DNA from: Rhizobium sp. Root708
GTDB taxonomy: Bacteria; Pseudomonadota; Alphaproteobacteria; Rhizobiales; Rhizobiaceae
Assembly: GCF_001429725.1 (NCBI RefSeq)
Contig: NZ_LMHV01000010.1
Location: 24,550-88,549 of the forward strand
Direction of reading: 5' to 3'
DNA: 64,000 bases
Shown here piece after piece: positions 27,082 to 35,795 of the stretch. Position 1 is the first letter of the stretch. Each line of letters starts with the position of its first letter. A model generated the notes under the pieces. That model ran no database searches. It saw nothing but the letters and a program-made list of their open reading frames with translations, and was not told where the DNA came from. Made by a program: the position numbers and the translations under genes.

Positions 27082-28623
27082 CTATTCCCAACCCGCCATT
27101 CGCCGATAGAGCGCATAGGCTTCCTCGGTCTGCTGCGGCATGGCGAGCCCCGGCGCTGCAAGGAGCGGCACACTGCTGGAAGCAGCCTTTTCGTCCACGC
27201 CCGCCTGTTGCGAACTTTCCGCCATCACTACGGCCTCCGGCTCGGAACGGTCTTCATCATCAGGCGCTTCCTCTTCGTCCTCGGAAGGCATGCCGCCGTC
27301 GTGATCTTCGCGATTCATCGAGTGGGAACCGCCGTCTTCGATCTCGTCCTTGGCGAAATCGTAGGCGCGAGGCGCATATGGAATGCCCTCGACAATTCTC
27401 ATCAGAATTGGCGCATAGGCTGCCTCGACGGCATCCGGAACGTCATGCTGCTCAACTTGCTCCTGCGCCTGGCGAGCAGCGGCGTCCGTCATGGCCGCAG
27501 CCTGTTGCGGATTGACCAGCGTCGACTGGCGAGCGGCACCCTGTGCCAGCGTTTGAACCGGCAGCTCCATCGGATTATCGGGTAGATCCGCGGCAAGAGC
27601 ATCGCCTGCGAACACATCGATCTCAACCGGCGAGCCATCCGCAGCATCAAGCAGCGTCTCGGTTTCCTGATCACGTATTATCGCGACGATCAGGTCGGTG
27701 GTTTCCTCGGTGATCGATGCGGGAATGCCGGGCCATATTTTGGGAACGACTGGGTCGGCCTTGATGCCTGTACGGCTGGCATCGATATCCGGTGCCGCGA
27801 TAACAACGTCCTCAACGGTGCTGCCCGGTATGCTCGTTTCCGCTTCGGTGGGGGCTGCAGTCGGAGCCTGTTCATCGTCGGAGAGATCGACAATCGTTTC
27901 CTGTTGAACGACGGCGACGTCCTCCGCTTCCACGATAACGGTCGATTGTTGCGGAGGGGGTGTGGCCTGGTGGGGCTGCTCCGCCTCGGATGGCGGTAGG
28001 GCCGTCACGGCTGCGGCCGTCGGGGCCGATGGCTCTGCCTCGTTCGGAGAGACGTTGGAGAGCGTCTCCCGCTGAAGATTGATTTCGGGTTTCTGCTCTT
28101 GCCGCAGGGGCGATGCATCGTTCTGTCGATACGAACGGACGACAGCACCGGTGGCGAGGTCGCGATCCTTGTATCGCATGCTCTCCAGATAGGCGGTTAT
28201 ACGTGCGGCTTCCGGTCCGGCCGGATTTTTGAGCGCTTCCGCCAGCAGCCGAAGAGGCACGGCATGGCCTTGCGCCGCCAGCTGGCGCTCCAACTGTTCG
28301 ATCTTTGCCGGCGGCAGCTTTTGAATTGCGGAGGCAAGACGGGAGGCGAAGGCGAGATCTGTTTCATCTTCACCGCGCGGCTGCGAGAGCGCGTCGCCTG
28401 CGGCCTTGAGAACATCGAGAAGCGCTTCCACCATCCGGGCGCGCACGGCCAGCAGCAATATGTTGAGCTTGCCTGCGATGGCCGAGTTCAGGTCGGAGCT
28501 CTGTACCTGATGGACCGGGGGAACGGCATCCACGACGCGGATCGTGCCATTGGCGGCGATGGCCACGGGCTGGCTCTGGGATGAAAAGCTTGCATTTGAC
28601 GCTGCACGAACCGGAGTCAACAT
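27082..28623 (-). CDS. Large acidic low-complexity protein of unknown function
   Basis: I do not recognise this 513-residue protein. It has no signal peptide or membrane segment. Residues about 35-155 are helical and leucine-rich (LNSAIAGKLNILLLAVRARMVEALLDVL) and may be folded. Residues about 160-400 are rich in Glu, Ala, Pro, Thr and Val and look disordered, and an acidic stretch (GGMPSEDEEEAPDDEDRSEPE) precedes a short C-terminal block ending YALYRRMAGWE. Base composition and codon use look like the neighbours, and a GAGGAG ribosome-binding site precedes the ATG at 28623, so it is probably real. Confidence 0.75.
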   Translation of the reverse strand: MLTPVRAASNASFSSQSQPVAIAANGTIRVVDAVPPVHQVQSSDLNSAIAGKLNILLLAVRARMVEALLDVLKAAGDALSQPRGEDETDLAFASRLASAIQKLPPAKIEQLERQLAAQGHAVPLRLLAEALKNPAGPEAARITAYLESMRYKDRDLATGAVVRSYRQNDASPLRQEQKPEINLQRETLSNVSPNEAEPSAPTAAAVTALPPSEAEQPHQATPPPQQSTVIVEAEDVAVVQQETIVDLSDDEQAPTAAPTEAETSIPGSTVEDVVIAAPDIDASRTGIKADPVVPKIWPGIPASITEETTDLIVAIIRDQETETLLDAADGSPVEIDVFAGDALAADLPDNPMELPVQTLAQGAARQSTLVNPQQAAAMTDAAARQAQEQVEQHDVPDAVEAAYAPILMRIVEGIPYAPRAYDFAKDEIEDGGSHSMNREDHDGGMPSEDEEEAPDDEDRSEPEAVVMAESSQQAGVDEKAASSSVPLLAAPGLAMPQQTEEAYALYRRMAGWE

Positions 28624-28796
28624 GGCATGCTCCTCTTTCGTAAAGTGCGATGAAAGCAGGTTACAGGACAGCCGCGCTCATCCGGCTCTCTGCATTCAAT
28701 GGCAGCTCCTCCTGCCTGCCTGACGCCTGCATCGCGCCAACGGATGCATAAAAATTAATAAGCATCCTAGCGAAACGACGTTAAGAAAACATTAAT

Positions 28797-28818
28797 GGCC
28801 GACACACGGGCAACCGTG
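28797..28818 (-). terminator. Weak hairpin downstream of the RNase D-like gene
   Basis: On the minus strand CACGG-TTGC-CCGTG forms a hairpin (forward CACGG 28805-28809, CCGTG 28814-28818) flanked by GGCC on both sides. A TTTT run comes only several bases later, so termination activity is uncertain. The 226-base gap shows no other feature. Confidence 0.3.
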
Positions 28819-28849
28819 GCCGGCTTGGCTGCAGCGGCATCGCGGTTTC

Positions 28850-29476
28850 TTAGCTATGTGCGAAGATGTCGGTTTCTTCCCAGCCGAGCAGATCGAGCTT
28901 GGCGCGTGTCGGGAGAAACTCGAAGCAGGCAGTGGCGTGGTCCATGCGACCGTCGCGCAGCAGGCGCTCTGTCAGCTTGCCGCGCAGGGCATGCAGATGC
29001 AGCACGTCGGAGGCGGCATATTCCAGCTGCGCCTGTGACAGCGTCGCTGCTGCCCAGTCGGACGACTGCTGCGCCTTGGAAATGTCGACCTCAAGCATTT
29101 CCTTGAGATTGTCCTTCAGGCCATGCCGGTCGGTGTAGGTCCGGCAGAGGCGCGAGGCGATCTTGGTGCAGAAGACGGGCTGTGCCGTGACGCCGAACGT
29201 GTGAAACAGAACCGCAATATCGAAGCGGCCGTAGTGGAAGATCTTCTGGCGCGCGGGATCGGCGAGCATGGCGACGAGATTGGGCGCGTCCTTCTGGCCG
29301 GCGGCAATGCGGATGACATCCGCCGAACCGTCGCCACAGGAGAGTTGCACGACGCAAAGCCTGTCGCGGCGCGGCACCAGGCCGAGCGTTTCGGTGTCGA
29401 TGGCGATGGCTCCGGTGTAGCGCGCGGCATCCGCCGCGGAGATATCACCTTCATGGTAACGTATGGTGGCTGCCAT
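28850..29476 (-). CDS. Ribonuclease D-like 3'-5' exonuclease
   Basis: A DEDDy-family 3'-5' exoribonuclease. The 208 residues contain only the exonuclease domain: D27 and E29 in IDTET, D86 in HYGRFD, and Y153/D157 in YAASD complete the DEDDy set. The HRDC domains of full-length RNase D (about 375 residues in E. coli) are missing. Short RNase D-like proteins of this size are common in Alphaproteobacteria, so this is probably normal rather than a truncation. It likely trims structured RNA ends; substrates are unknown. Confidence 0.88.
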   Translation of the reverse strand: MAATIRYHEGDISAADAARYTGAIAIDTETLGLVPRRDRLCVVQLSCGDGSADVIRIAAGQKDAPNLVAMLADPARQKIFHYGRFDIAVLFHTFGVTAQPVFCTKIASRLCRTYTDRHGLKDNLKEMLEVDISKAQQSSDWAAATLSQAQLEYAASDVLHLHALRGKLTERLLRDGRMDHATACFEFLPTRAKLDLLGWEETDIFAHS

Positions 29477-29550
29477 CGATTTCGTCTCTCACTCAAACTG
29501 CGACGTCTGGCGCTATATCGTAAAGGCGGCGCGGACGATACCGCCAAGGC

Positions 29551-30357
29551 TCAGAATGTCGGCGGCGTATTGATCCAGATGAGGATGGTTTCGCCGTCGT
29601 GACGGTTGCGCCAGGAATGGTAACGGCGGCTTTCGAAGTAAAGCGAGTCGCCCGGTCCAAGGTCGAAGAACTGGTCCGAATCGAGCACCAGTTCGAGCCG
29701 ACCGGAGAGAACGTGCATGAACTCCTCGCCTTCATGTCGATAGGCGCCTTCGCTTGCAGCACCCGGCGCGAGCACGAAACGGTGGCAATCCATCATCGTG
29801 CGCCCCTCGGCCAGAAGCTGGACAGTGACGCCGGGCGTCGTTTCCGGCCATGTCCGCCAGGCACCGGCGCGAACGACTTCGGCCACGTCGTCACGCTCCT
29901 CCCCGGAGAGGCGGGAAACGGTGGTGTCGTAATATTCGGCGAGGTCGTGCAGCGTCTTGAAACTCACGCCCTGCGAAGTTCGTTCGAGCGTCGACAGGGT
30001 CGAGGTAGCAATGCCGACATCACCGGCAACCTGATCGAGCGTTTTTCCAGCCCCATGACGCAGGCTGCGCAGACGCCGGCCGAGATCCGAGGTATCGGCT
30101 GGATCCGAATTTTCCGACGGCTCTTCACTTTCCAGCGCCTCGCGAATGGCGGCGGGATTGAGCCCGCGCTCGGTTCGATACCAGGCTATTTTCTTTATGC
30201 GGGCAACATCGTCCGCGCTGTATTGCCGGTGTCCCGTTTCCGATCGATCGGGAACGACGAGCCCCTGGCTCTCCCAAAGGCGGAGCGTTGATGCGGAAAC
30301 GCCCGCCGATTTTGCCGCCTCCGCCACCTTATAGCGCACGGGCGTCCCATTGTTCAT
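29551..30357 (-). CDS. Transcriptional regulator with MerR, XRE and cupin domains
   Basis: A 268-residue regulator joining three modules. A MerR-type winged helix spans residues 7-75 (YKVAEAAKSAGVSASTLRLWES, GHRQYSADDVARIKKI). A Cro/C1-type helix-turn-helix spans 92-146 (LGRRLRSLRHGAGKTLDQVAGDV). A C-terminal cupin covers 190-262 (YRHEGEEFMHVLSGRLELVLD). XRE-cupin regulators are well known and bind small metabolites in the cupin; an added MerR domain gives two different DNA-binding units. It is divergent from gabT-gabD across a 201-base region rich in inverted and direct repeats, so it probably controls GABA catabolism. Confidence 0.88.
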   Translation of the reverse strand: MNNGTPVRYKVAEAAKSAGVSASTLRLWESQGLVVPDRSETGHRQYSADDVARIKKIAWYRTERGLNPAAIREALESEEPSENSDPADTSDLGRRLRSLRHGAGKTLDQVAGDVGIATSTLSTLERTSQGVSFKTLHDLAEYYDTTVSRLSGEERDDVAEVVRAGAWRTWPETTPGVTVQLLAEGRTMMDCHRFVLAPGAASEGAYRHEGEEFMHVLSGRLELVLDSDQFFDLGPGDSLYFESRRYHSWRNRHDGETILIWINTPPTF

Positions 30358-30462
30358 AAGCCAAAAATTCCTGGTTCGTTCGTCATCACGGGTCGTTCCC
30401 GACCTTCTTTACGCAAGCCGACCATCGCTGAAAACGACGGCCGATTGAAGCGGAAAATGCCG

Positions 30463-30524
30463 CTTGCTTTCTTGCAGGAAAAATGTAGGATTTTTGTACG
30501 TATCTTGCAGGATTTATGCAAGAT
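30463..30524 (+). promoter_or_regulatory. gabT promoter/operator region with inverted and direct repeats
   Basis: A perfect inverted repeat ATCTTGCA-N7-TGCAAGAT lies at 30502-30524. The 9-base word CTTGCAGGA occurs twice, at 30471-30479 and 30504-30512, 33 bases apart (about three helical turns). A possible promoter is CTTGCT (30463-30468), N17, TAGGAT (30486-30491), which would put the inverted repeat at the transcription start. The MerR-XRE-cupin protein is the obvious candidate ligand; that is inference. Confidence 0.5.
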
Positions 30525-30558
30525 AGTTTCAATCAATCCAGAGCGCAGGAACGCACCG

Positions 30559-31836
30559 ATGACCGCGACCACCCTCACAGACCGGAAGAACGCCGCCATT
30601 TCCCGTGGCGTTGGCATGACCACGCAGATCTATGCCGATCGCGCAGAGAATGCCGAGATCTGGGACAAGGAAGGTCGCCGCTATATCGACTTCGCGGCAG
30701 GCATCGCTGTTCTCAACACCGGCCATCGCCACCCGCGCGTCATCGCTGCCGTCAAGGAACAGCTGGATCGCTTCACCCACACCTGCCATCAGGTCGTCCC
30801 CTACGAAAACTACGTGCACCTCGCCGAGCGCCTGAATGAGCTGACGCCCGGCAATTTCGAGAAGAAGACGATCTTCGTCACGACGGGTGCCGAGGCGGTT
30901 GAGAACGCCGTGAAAATCGCTCGTGCCGCGACTGGTCGCTCGGCCGTCATCGCTTTCGGCGGCGGCTTCCACGGCCGCACCTTCATGGGCATGGCGCTGA
31001 CAGGCAAGGTGGTGCCCTACAAGGTCGGCTTCGGCGCGATGCCGGGCGATGTCTTCCACGTGCCGTTCCCGGTGGAGCTTCATGGCGTCACGCCGGATCA
31101 GTCGCTGGCCGCGCTGAAGAAGCTGTTCGCCGCCGATGTCGATCCGCAGCGCGTCGCCGCCATCATCATCGAGCCGGTCCAGGGCGAGGGCGGTTTCTAC
31201 TCGGTGCCGGTCTCGTTCATGAAGGCGCTGCGCGAGCTCTGCGACCAGCACGGCATCCTGCTCATCGCCGATGAAGTCCAGACCGGTTTTGCCCGCACAG
31301 GCAAGCTGTTCGCGATGGATCACCATGAGGTCGCTCCCGACCTGATGACGATGGCCAAGAGCCTTGCTGGCGGCTTCCCGCTCGCAGCCGTCACCGGCCG
31401 CGCGGAAATCATGGATGCGCCGGGACCAGGCGGTCTTGGCGGTACTTACGGTGGCAACCCGCTTGGCATCGCGGCCGCCCACGCTGTTCTTGATGTCATC
31501 AAGGACGAAGATCTCTGCGACCGCGCCAACCAGCTTGGCAGCCGGCTCAAGCAGCGCCTCGAATCGCTCCGCGAGAAGGCGCCCGAAATCGTCGACATCC
31601 GTGGCCCGGGCTTCATGAACGCCGTCGAGTTCCACGACAAGACGACGAAGCTTCCGAGCGCCGAATTCGCCAACAAGGTGCGCCTGATCGCACTGGAAAA
31701 GGGCCTGATCCTTCTGACCTGCGGCGTCCACGGAAACGTCATCCGCTTTCTCGCGCCGATCACCATTCAGGACAATGTCTTCGGCGAAGCGCTCGATATT
31801 CTGGAAGCCTCGATCCTCGAAGCAAGCGGCAAGTGA
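30559..31836 (+). CDS. gabT: 4-aminobutyrate--2-oxoglutarate transaminase
   Basis: GabT transfers the amino group of GABA to 2-oxoglutarate, giving succinate semialdehyde. The 425-residue class III aminotransferase has the PLP lysine K267 in MTMAKSLAGGFPLAAVTG, the IADEVQTGFARTG motif with the PLP aspartate, and GAEAVENAVKIARAAT near residue 110. The ATG at 30559 gives MTATTLTDRKNAAISRGVG and follows AGGA at 30547-30550; in-frame upstream ATGs fall in the promoter region. gabD follows after 32 bases. Confidence 0.95.
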   Translation: MTATTLTDRKNAAISRGVGMTTQIYADRAENAEIWDKEGRRYIDFAAGIAVLNTGHRHPRVIAAVKEQLDRFTHTCHQVVPYENYVHLAERLNELTPGNFEKKTIFVTTGAEAVENAVKIARAATGRSAVIAFGGGFHGRTFMGMALTGKVVPYKVGFGAMPGDVFHVPFPVELHGVTPDQSLAALKKLFAADVDPQRVAAIIIEPVQGEGGFYSVPVSFMKALRELCDQHGILLIADEVQTGFARTGKLFAMDHHEVAPDLMTMAKSLAGGFPLAAVTGRAEIMDAPGPGGLGGTYGGNPLGIAAAHAVLDVIKDEDLCDRANQLGSRLKQRLESLREKAPEIVDIRGPGFMNAVEFHDKTTKLPSAEFANKVRLIALEKGLILLTCGVHGNVIRFLAPITIQDNVFGEALDILEASILEASGK

Positions 31837-31868
31837 GGCGTTAGCTTTTTTGCCTGGAGTTACATGAC

Positions 31869-33350
31869 ATGGCATTCACGACTGCACTGACAAAACACGT
31901 CTCCTTTTCCTCGCCTTTCCTGCGCGACGCTGGTTACATCAACGGCGTCTGGACAGCGGGTGGTGCGACGAAGACCTTCGACGTCCTCAATCCGGCAACG
32001 GGCGAGGTTCTCGCGTCGTTGCCTGATATGGGCGCTGCCGAAACACGCGCCGCGATCGATGCTGCCCATGTAGCGCAGCCGGCCTGGGCCGCACGTCCCG
32101 CCAGGGACCGCGCCGCGATCCTGCGCAAGTGGTTCGACCTGATGGTCGCGCATGCCGATGAACTGGCGGCGATCCTGACGGCTGAAATGGGCAAGCCCTT
32201 CGCGGAAGCCCGCGGCGAAATCCTTTATGCCGCCGCCTATGTCGAATGGTATGCCGAGGAAGCCAAGCGCATCTACGGCGAAACGATCCCGGCGCCGTCG
32301 AACGACAAGCGGATGATCGTCATCAAGCAGCCCGTCGGCGTCGTCGGCACCATCACGCCCTGGAATTTCCCGGCCGCGATGATCACCCGCAAGATCGCTC
32401 CGGCGCTCGCCGTTGGCTGCACCGTCGTTTCCAAGCCGGCTGAACAGACGCCGCTGTCGGCTCTGGCTCTCGCTGTCCTTGCCGAGCAGGCAGGCATTCC
32501 GGCCGGCGTCTTCAACGTCATCGTCGGCGAAGACGGCCCCGCGATCGGGAAGGAACTCTGCGGCAACGGCAAGGTGCGCAAGATCAGCTTCACCGGTTCG
32601 ACCGAGGTTGGTCGTATCCTGATGCGTCAGTGCGCCGACCAGATCAAGAAGGTCAGCCTCGAGCTCGGCGGCAACGCTCCGTTTATCGTCTTCGACGACG
32701 CGGATCTCGACGCGGCAGTCGAAGGCGCTCTGGCGTCTAAGTACCGCAATGCCGGTCAGACTTGTGTCTGCGCCAATCGTCTTTACGTGCAGTCGGGCGT
32801 CTACGATGCCTTCGCCGCCAAGCTCGCCGCGAAGGTAGAGGAAATGTCCGTCGGTGACGGCTTCAAGCCGGGCGTCACGATCGGCCCGCTGATCGATGAG
32901 CAGGGACTGGCAAAGGTCGAAAGTCACGTTGCGGATGCGGTGTCGAAGGGCGCCAGGATCGTCACGGGCGGCAAGCGTGTCGAGGGTGCCGGCACCTTCT
33001 TCACGCCGACCGTGCTGACAGGTGTTACCCGCGAAATGAAGGTCGCGCGCGAAGAAACCTTCGGTCCTGTCGCCCCGCTATTCCGCTTCGACACTGTCGA
33101 GGATGTGATCGCACAAGCCAACGACACCGAATTCGGTCTCGCCGCCTATTTCTTCGCCGGCGATCTCAAGAAGGTCTGGCGCGTTGCCGAAGCGCTGGAA
33201 TACGGCATGGTCGGCATCAATACCGGCCTGATGTCGACGGAAACCGCGCCCTTCGGCGGCATCAAGCAATCCGGCCTTGGCCGCGAGGGCTCGCGCCACG
33301 GCGCCGATGACTATCTGGAGATGAAATATCTCTGCATGGGCAATGTCTGA
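31869..33350 (+). CDS. gabD: Succinate-semialdehyde dehydrogenase
   Basis: Oxidises succinate semialdehyde to succinate with NAD(P)+, completing the GABA shunt with GabT. The 493-residue aldehyde dehydrogenase has the general base E265 in LELGGNAPF and nucleophile C299 in GQTCVCAN. The CVC pair C299/C301 matches the redox-switch cysteines described in this family, and the spacing to the glutamate equals that in E. coli GabD. The cofactor motif PWNFPAAMITRK is present. A terminator follows. Confidence 0.95.
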   Translation: MAFTTALTKHVSFSSPFLRDAGYINGVWTAGGATKTFDVLNPATGEVLASLPDMGAAETRAAIDAAHVAQPAWAARPARDRAAILRKWFDLMVAHADELAAILTAEMGKPFAEARGEILYAAAYVEWYAEEAKRIYGETIPAPSNDKRMIVIKQPVGVVGTITPWNFPAAMITRKIAPALAVGCTVVSKPAEQTPLSALALAVLAEQAGIPAGVFNVIVGEDGPAIGKELCGNGKVRKISFTGSTEVGRILMRQCADQIKKVSLELGGNAPFIVFDDADLDAAVEGALASKYRNAGQTCVCANRLYVQSGVYDAFAAKLAAKVEEMSVGDGFKPGVTIGPLIDEQGLAKVESHVADAVSKGARIVTGGKRVEGAGTFFTPTVLTGVTREMKVAREETFGPVAPLFRFDTVEDVIAQANDTEFGLAAYFFAGDLKKVWRVAEALEYGMVGINTGLMSTETAPFGGIKQSGLGREGSRHGADDYLEMKYLCMGNV

Positions 33351-33378
33351 TCGCTGGATAGCTCACGCCCCAAAAACC

Positions 33379-33416
33379 AACGGGATCGCCGGCAACGGCG
33401 GTCCCGTTCCATTTTG
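33379..33416. terminator. Terminator after gabD, probably bidirectional
   Basis: AACGGGA-T-CGCCG (33379-33391) pairs with CGGCG-G-TCCCGTT (33396-33408) around a GCAA tetraloop, followed by CCATTTTG. Five A residues precede the stem (33372-33376), so it could also serve the convergent gene ending at 33433. Confidence 0.7.
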
Positions 33417-33432
33417 ATCGGTAGAGCTGGCT

Positions 33433-33870
33433 TTATGCTTCCTGGGCGACCGGCTGCCAACCCGGCAGCGGAAAGACACGGTCATAAGCCCAGTTGAAGA
33501 CGAAGGCGTAGACCATGTAGAAAAGCGCGAAGGATACATCCATCATCAGCGCCTGAACGACACTGATACCGAGGTACCAGGCGATCATCGGCAATAGCGC
33601 CAGAAGCAGGCCCATCTCGAACATGACGGCATGCAGAACGCGGATCGCGACACTCTTCCGCGTTCCTCCGGTCAGGCGCTGCATCAAGTGGTCGAAGCCG
33701 AGATTGTAGATGTAGTTCCATAGCGTCGCCAGCGTCGCGCCGGCAACGCCGATCACGCCGATGTCGGCGATGGGCATGCCGAAGGCCAGCGCCCCGAGAG
33801 GGGTCACGAGTGCTAATCCGATGAGTTCGAAGCTGATGGCGTGACGGATACGGTCTGCGGTTTTCCGCAT
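33433..33870 (-). CDS. PACE-type multidrug/biocide efflux protein (BTP domains)
   Basis: A small membrane protein with two bacterial transmembrane pair domains, the architecture of the PACE family (AceI exports chlorhexidine in Acinetobacter). The 145 residues contain four helices in two repeats, each opening with the family pattern: RIRHAISFELIGL for the first and RVLHAVMFEMGLLLAL for the second, including the conserved Glu in each first helix. The ATG at 33870 is preferred because GGGG lies 6 bases upstream. Substrate is unknown. Confidence 0.9.
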   Translation of the reverse strand: MRKTADRIRHAISFELIGLALVTPLGALAFGMPIADIGVIGVAGATLATLWNYIYNLGFDHLMQRLTGGTRKSVAIRVLHAVMFEMGLLLALLPMIAWYLGISVVQALMMDVSFALFYMVYAFVFNWAYDRVFPLPGWQPVAQEA

Positions 33871-33987
33871 GATGAACCCCATTGGGAATGTTCAGGTCGT
33901 CCCGAGTTGATGCCCATAGAGGGGGAGGTCGTCCTCACGCCCTTTTAATAGGTATTCCGGCAGTCAAAAACAAGGGCCGCCGGCAGC

Positions 33988-34197
33988 TCAGTAGTGCGGC
34001 GGCCGCGTGATGGCGGGGGCGTCCAGAGACTGCTCCTCGAGCGACAGGAACCGCTCCGTCAGCCTGTCGAGCTTGGCGCGCGTCTGCTCCATGACCTTCC
34101 ACTGTTCGGCCAGCTGGTCGGACAGCTCTTCGATCGTCTTCGCCTGGTGGGCAACGGTTTCCTCGAGTTTCGTTACGCGGCTTGTCTCGTCGGACAT
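33988..34197 (-). CDS. slyX: SlyX family protein
   Basis: A 69-residue protein of unknown role. Most of it is a coiled coil of heptads (VTKLEETVAHQAKTIEELSDQLAEQW), and the C-terminus PAITRPPHY matches the proline-rich PPHY end typical of SlyX. The ATG at 34197 is supported by GGAGG at 34201-34205 reading on the minus strand. It stands alone between the efflux gene and the divergent uxaC promoter. Confidence 0.88.
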   Translation of the reverse strand: MSDETSRVTKLEETVAHQAKTIEELSDQLAEQWKVMEQTRAKLDRLTERFLSLEEQSLDAPAITRPPHY

Positions 34198-34292
34198 TGG
34201 AACCTCCTTGCCGCAAGCGGCCAATTTCGTTGGCACCTGAAAAGCGGAAATAGTCCGCGCGGTCAATCATTTCGAGGGGCGGGCAGGGCGAT

Positions 34293-34320
34293 TTGCAAAA
34301 CTGAACCGTTTGGTTACTAA
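34293..34320 (+). promoter_or_regulatory. uxaC promoter with operator-like inverted repeat
   Basis: TTGCAA (34293-34298), N16, TACTAA (34315-34320) is a plausible promoter 60 bases before uxaC. Its spacer and -10 box hold the inverted repeat GAACC-GTTT-GGTTAC (34303-34317). This closely resembles the repeats at 46290 and 47155 in front of two other sugar operons and may be a site for the TetR regulator encoded at 46427. Confidence 0.5.
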
Positions 34321-34379
34321 AAGCCCTTGCCGCGTTCCGACTTGTGGGATAGGCCGGTAGCCCTCAGGGAGGAATTCTT

Positions 34380-35795
34380 ATGGATGTTGGAAACGGCTTT
34401 CTTCATCCGGACCGGCTCTTTCCAGCCGATCCGGCAACCCGAACGGTTGCGCGCGACCTGTACGAGACGGTTCGCGCACTGCCGATCGTAAGCCCGCACG
34501 GGCATACGGAGCCCTCGTGGTTTGCCGATGACAAGCCGTTCGAGGATGCGTCGTCGCTGCTCGTCATTCCGGACCATTATCTCTTCCGCATGTTGCACAG
34601 CGTCGGCGTCAAGCTCGATGATCTCGGCGTTCCACGCCTGGACGGCAAGCTGGTCGCCAACGGCCGCGACATCTGGCGCGCTTTCGCCGCGCAGTACCAT
34701 CTCTTCCGCGGCACGCCGTCGAGCCTCTGGGTCGACCATGCGATGTCAGCCGTGCTCGGTTGCGAAGAGCCGCTGACGCCTGAGAATGCGGATGCGCTCT
34801 ACGATCATATCAATGCGCAGCTGGCGCTGCCGGAATTCAGGCCGCGTGCCCTGCACAAGCGTTTCGGCATCGAGACGATCGCCACGACCGAAGGCGCACT
34901 CGATCCGCTGGTGCATCACCAGACGATGGCGAAAGACGGCTGGATCGGCCGCGTCCGCACCACCTATCGCCCGGATAGCGTCACCGACCCGGATGCCGTC
35001 GGCTTCCGCGAAAACCTTGCCCGGTTCGGCGAACTCACCGATTGCGACGTGACCAAGTGGGAAGGGCTGATCGATGCCCACCGCAAACGCCGCGCTTATT
35101 TCCGCCAATACGGCGCGACCGCCACCGACCATGGCGTGCCGACGGCCTTCACGGCGGACCTGCCGCTGGCAGACAAGCAGCGCCTGCTCGACAAGGCGCA
35201 CAAGGGCACGCTGAGTGCCGAGGAGGCCGAGCTCTTCCGCGGCCAGATGCTGACCGAAATGGCCGGCCTATCCGCCGAAGACGGCATGACGATGCAGATT
35301 CACGCCGGCTCGCGCCGCAACACCGATCGCGAACTGTTCCAGACTCGCGGTCCCAACATGGGCGCCGATATTCCGACGCCGACCGATTGGGTCGGCGGTC
35401 TCTCGGCCATGCTGTCAAAGTACGGCCATGCGCCGGGATTGCGCGTGCTCCTGTTCACCCTCGACGAGACGACCTATGCCCGCGAGCTGGCGCCGATGGC
35501 CGGCCATTGGCCGTGCCTGATGATCGGACCGCCCTGGTGGTTCCACGACAGCCCGAACGGCATTCGTCGCTATCTCGATCAGGTGGTGGAGACGGCAGGC
35601 TTCGCCAATCTGGCGGGCTTCAACGACGATACCCGCGCGCTTCTGTCGATCCCGGCCCGCCATGATGTCTGGCGCCGCGAGGTCTGCCGCTTCCTGGCGC
35701 AGTTCGTGACCGAACACCGCATGACACGCAAGGAAGCCGAGATCGTCGCCGGCGAACTCTCCTACGGAAACGCGAAGAAGGCATACAAGCTGTGA
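34380..35795 (+). CDS. uxaC: Glucuronate isomerase
   Basis: UxaC interconverts D-glucuronate and D-fructuronate (also galacturonate and tagaturonate). The 471 residues match the family length, with the metal-site motif SPHGHTEP (His-x-His near residue 40), LLVIPDHYLFRML, the MQIHAGSRRNT block and the C-terminal RRYLDQVVETAGF/NLAGFNDDTRAL region. GAGG precedes the ATG at 34380. The stop overlaps the next start by 4 bases (GTGA), so uxaC and uxuB are coupled. Confidence 0.95.
   Translation: MDVGNGFLHPDRLFPADPATRTVARDLYETVRALPIVSPHGHTEPSWFADDKPFEDASSLLVIPDHYLFRMLHSVGVKLDDLGVPRLDGKLVANGRDIWRAFAAQYHLFRGTPSSLWVDHAMSAVLGCEEPLTPENADALYDHINAQLALPEFRPRALHKRFGIETIATTEGALDPLVHHQTMAKDGWIGRVRTTYRPDSVTDPDAVGFRENLARFGELTDCDVTKWEGLIDAHRKRRAYFRQYGATATDHGVPTAFTADLPLADKQRLLDKAHKGTLSAEEAELFRGQMLTEMAGLSAEDGMTMQIHAGSRRNTDRELFQTRGPNMGADIPTPTDWVGGLSAMLSKYGHAPGLRVLLFTLDETTYARELAPMAGHWPCLMIGPPWWFHDSPNGIRRYLDQVVETAGFANLAGFNDDTRALLSIPARHDVWRREVCRFLAQFVTEHRMTRKEAEIVAGELSYGNAKKAYKL

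Noticed and set aside
28850..29476. RNase D-like gene as a truncated pseudogene
   Set aside because: The catalytic set is complete, start and stop are well placed, and single-domain RNase D-like proteins of about 205 residues are normal in Alphaproteobacteria.
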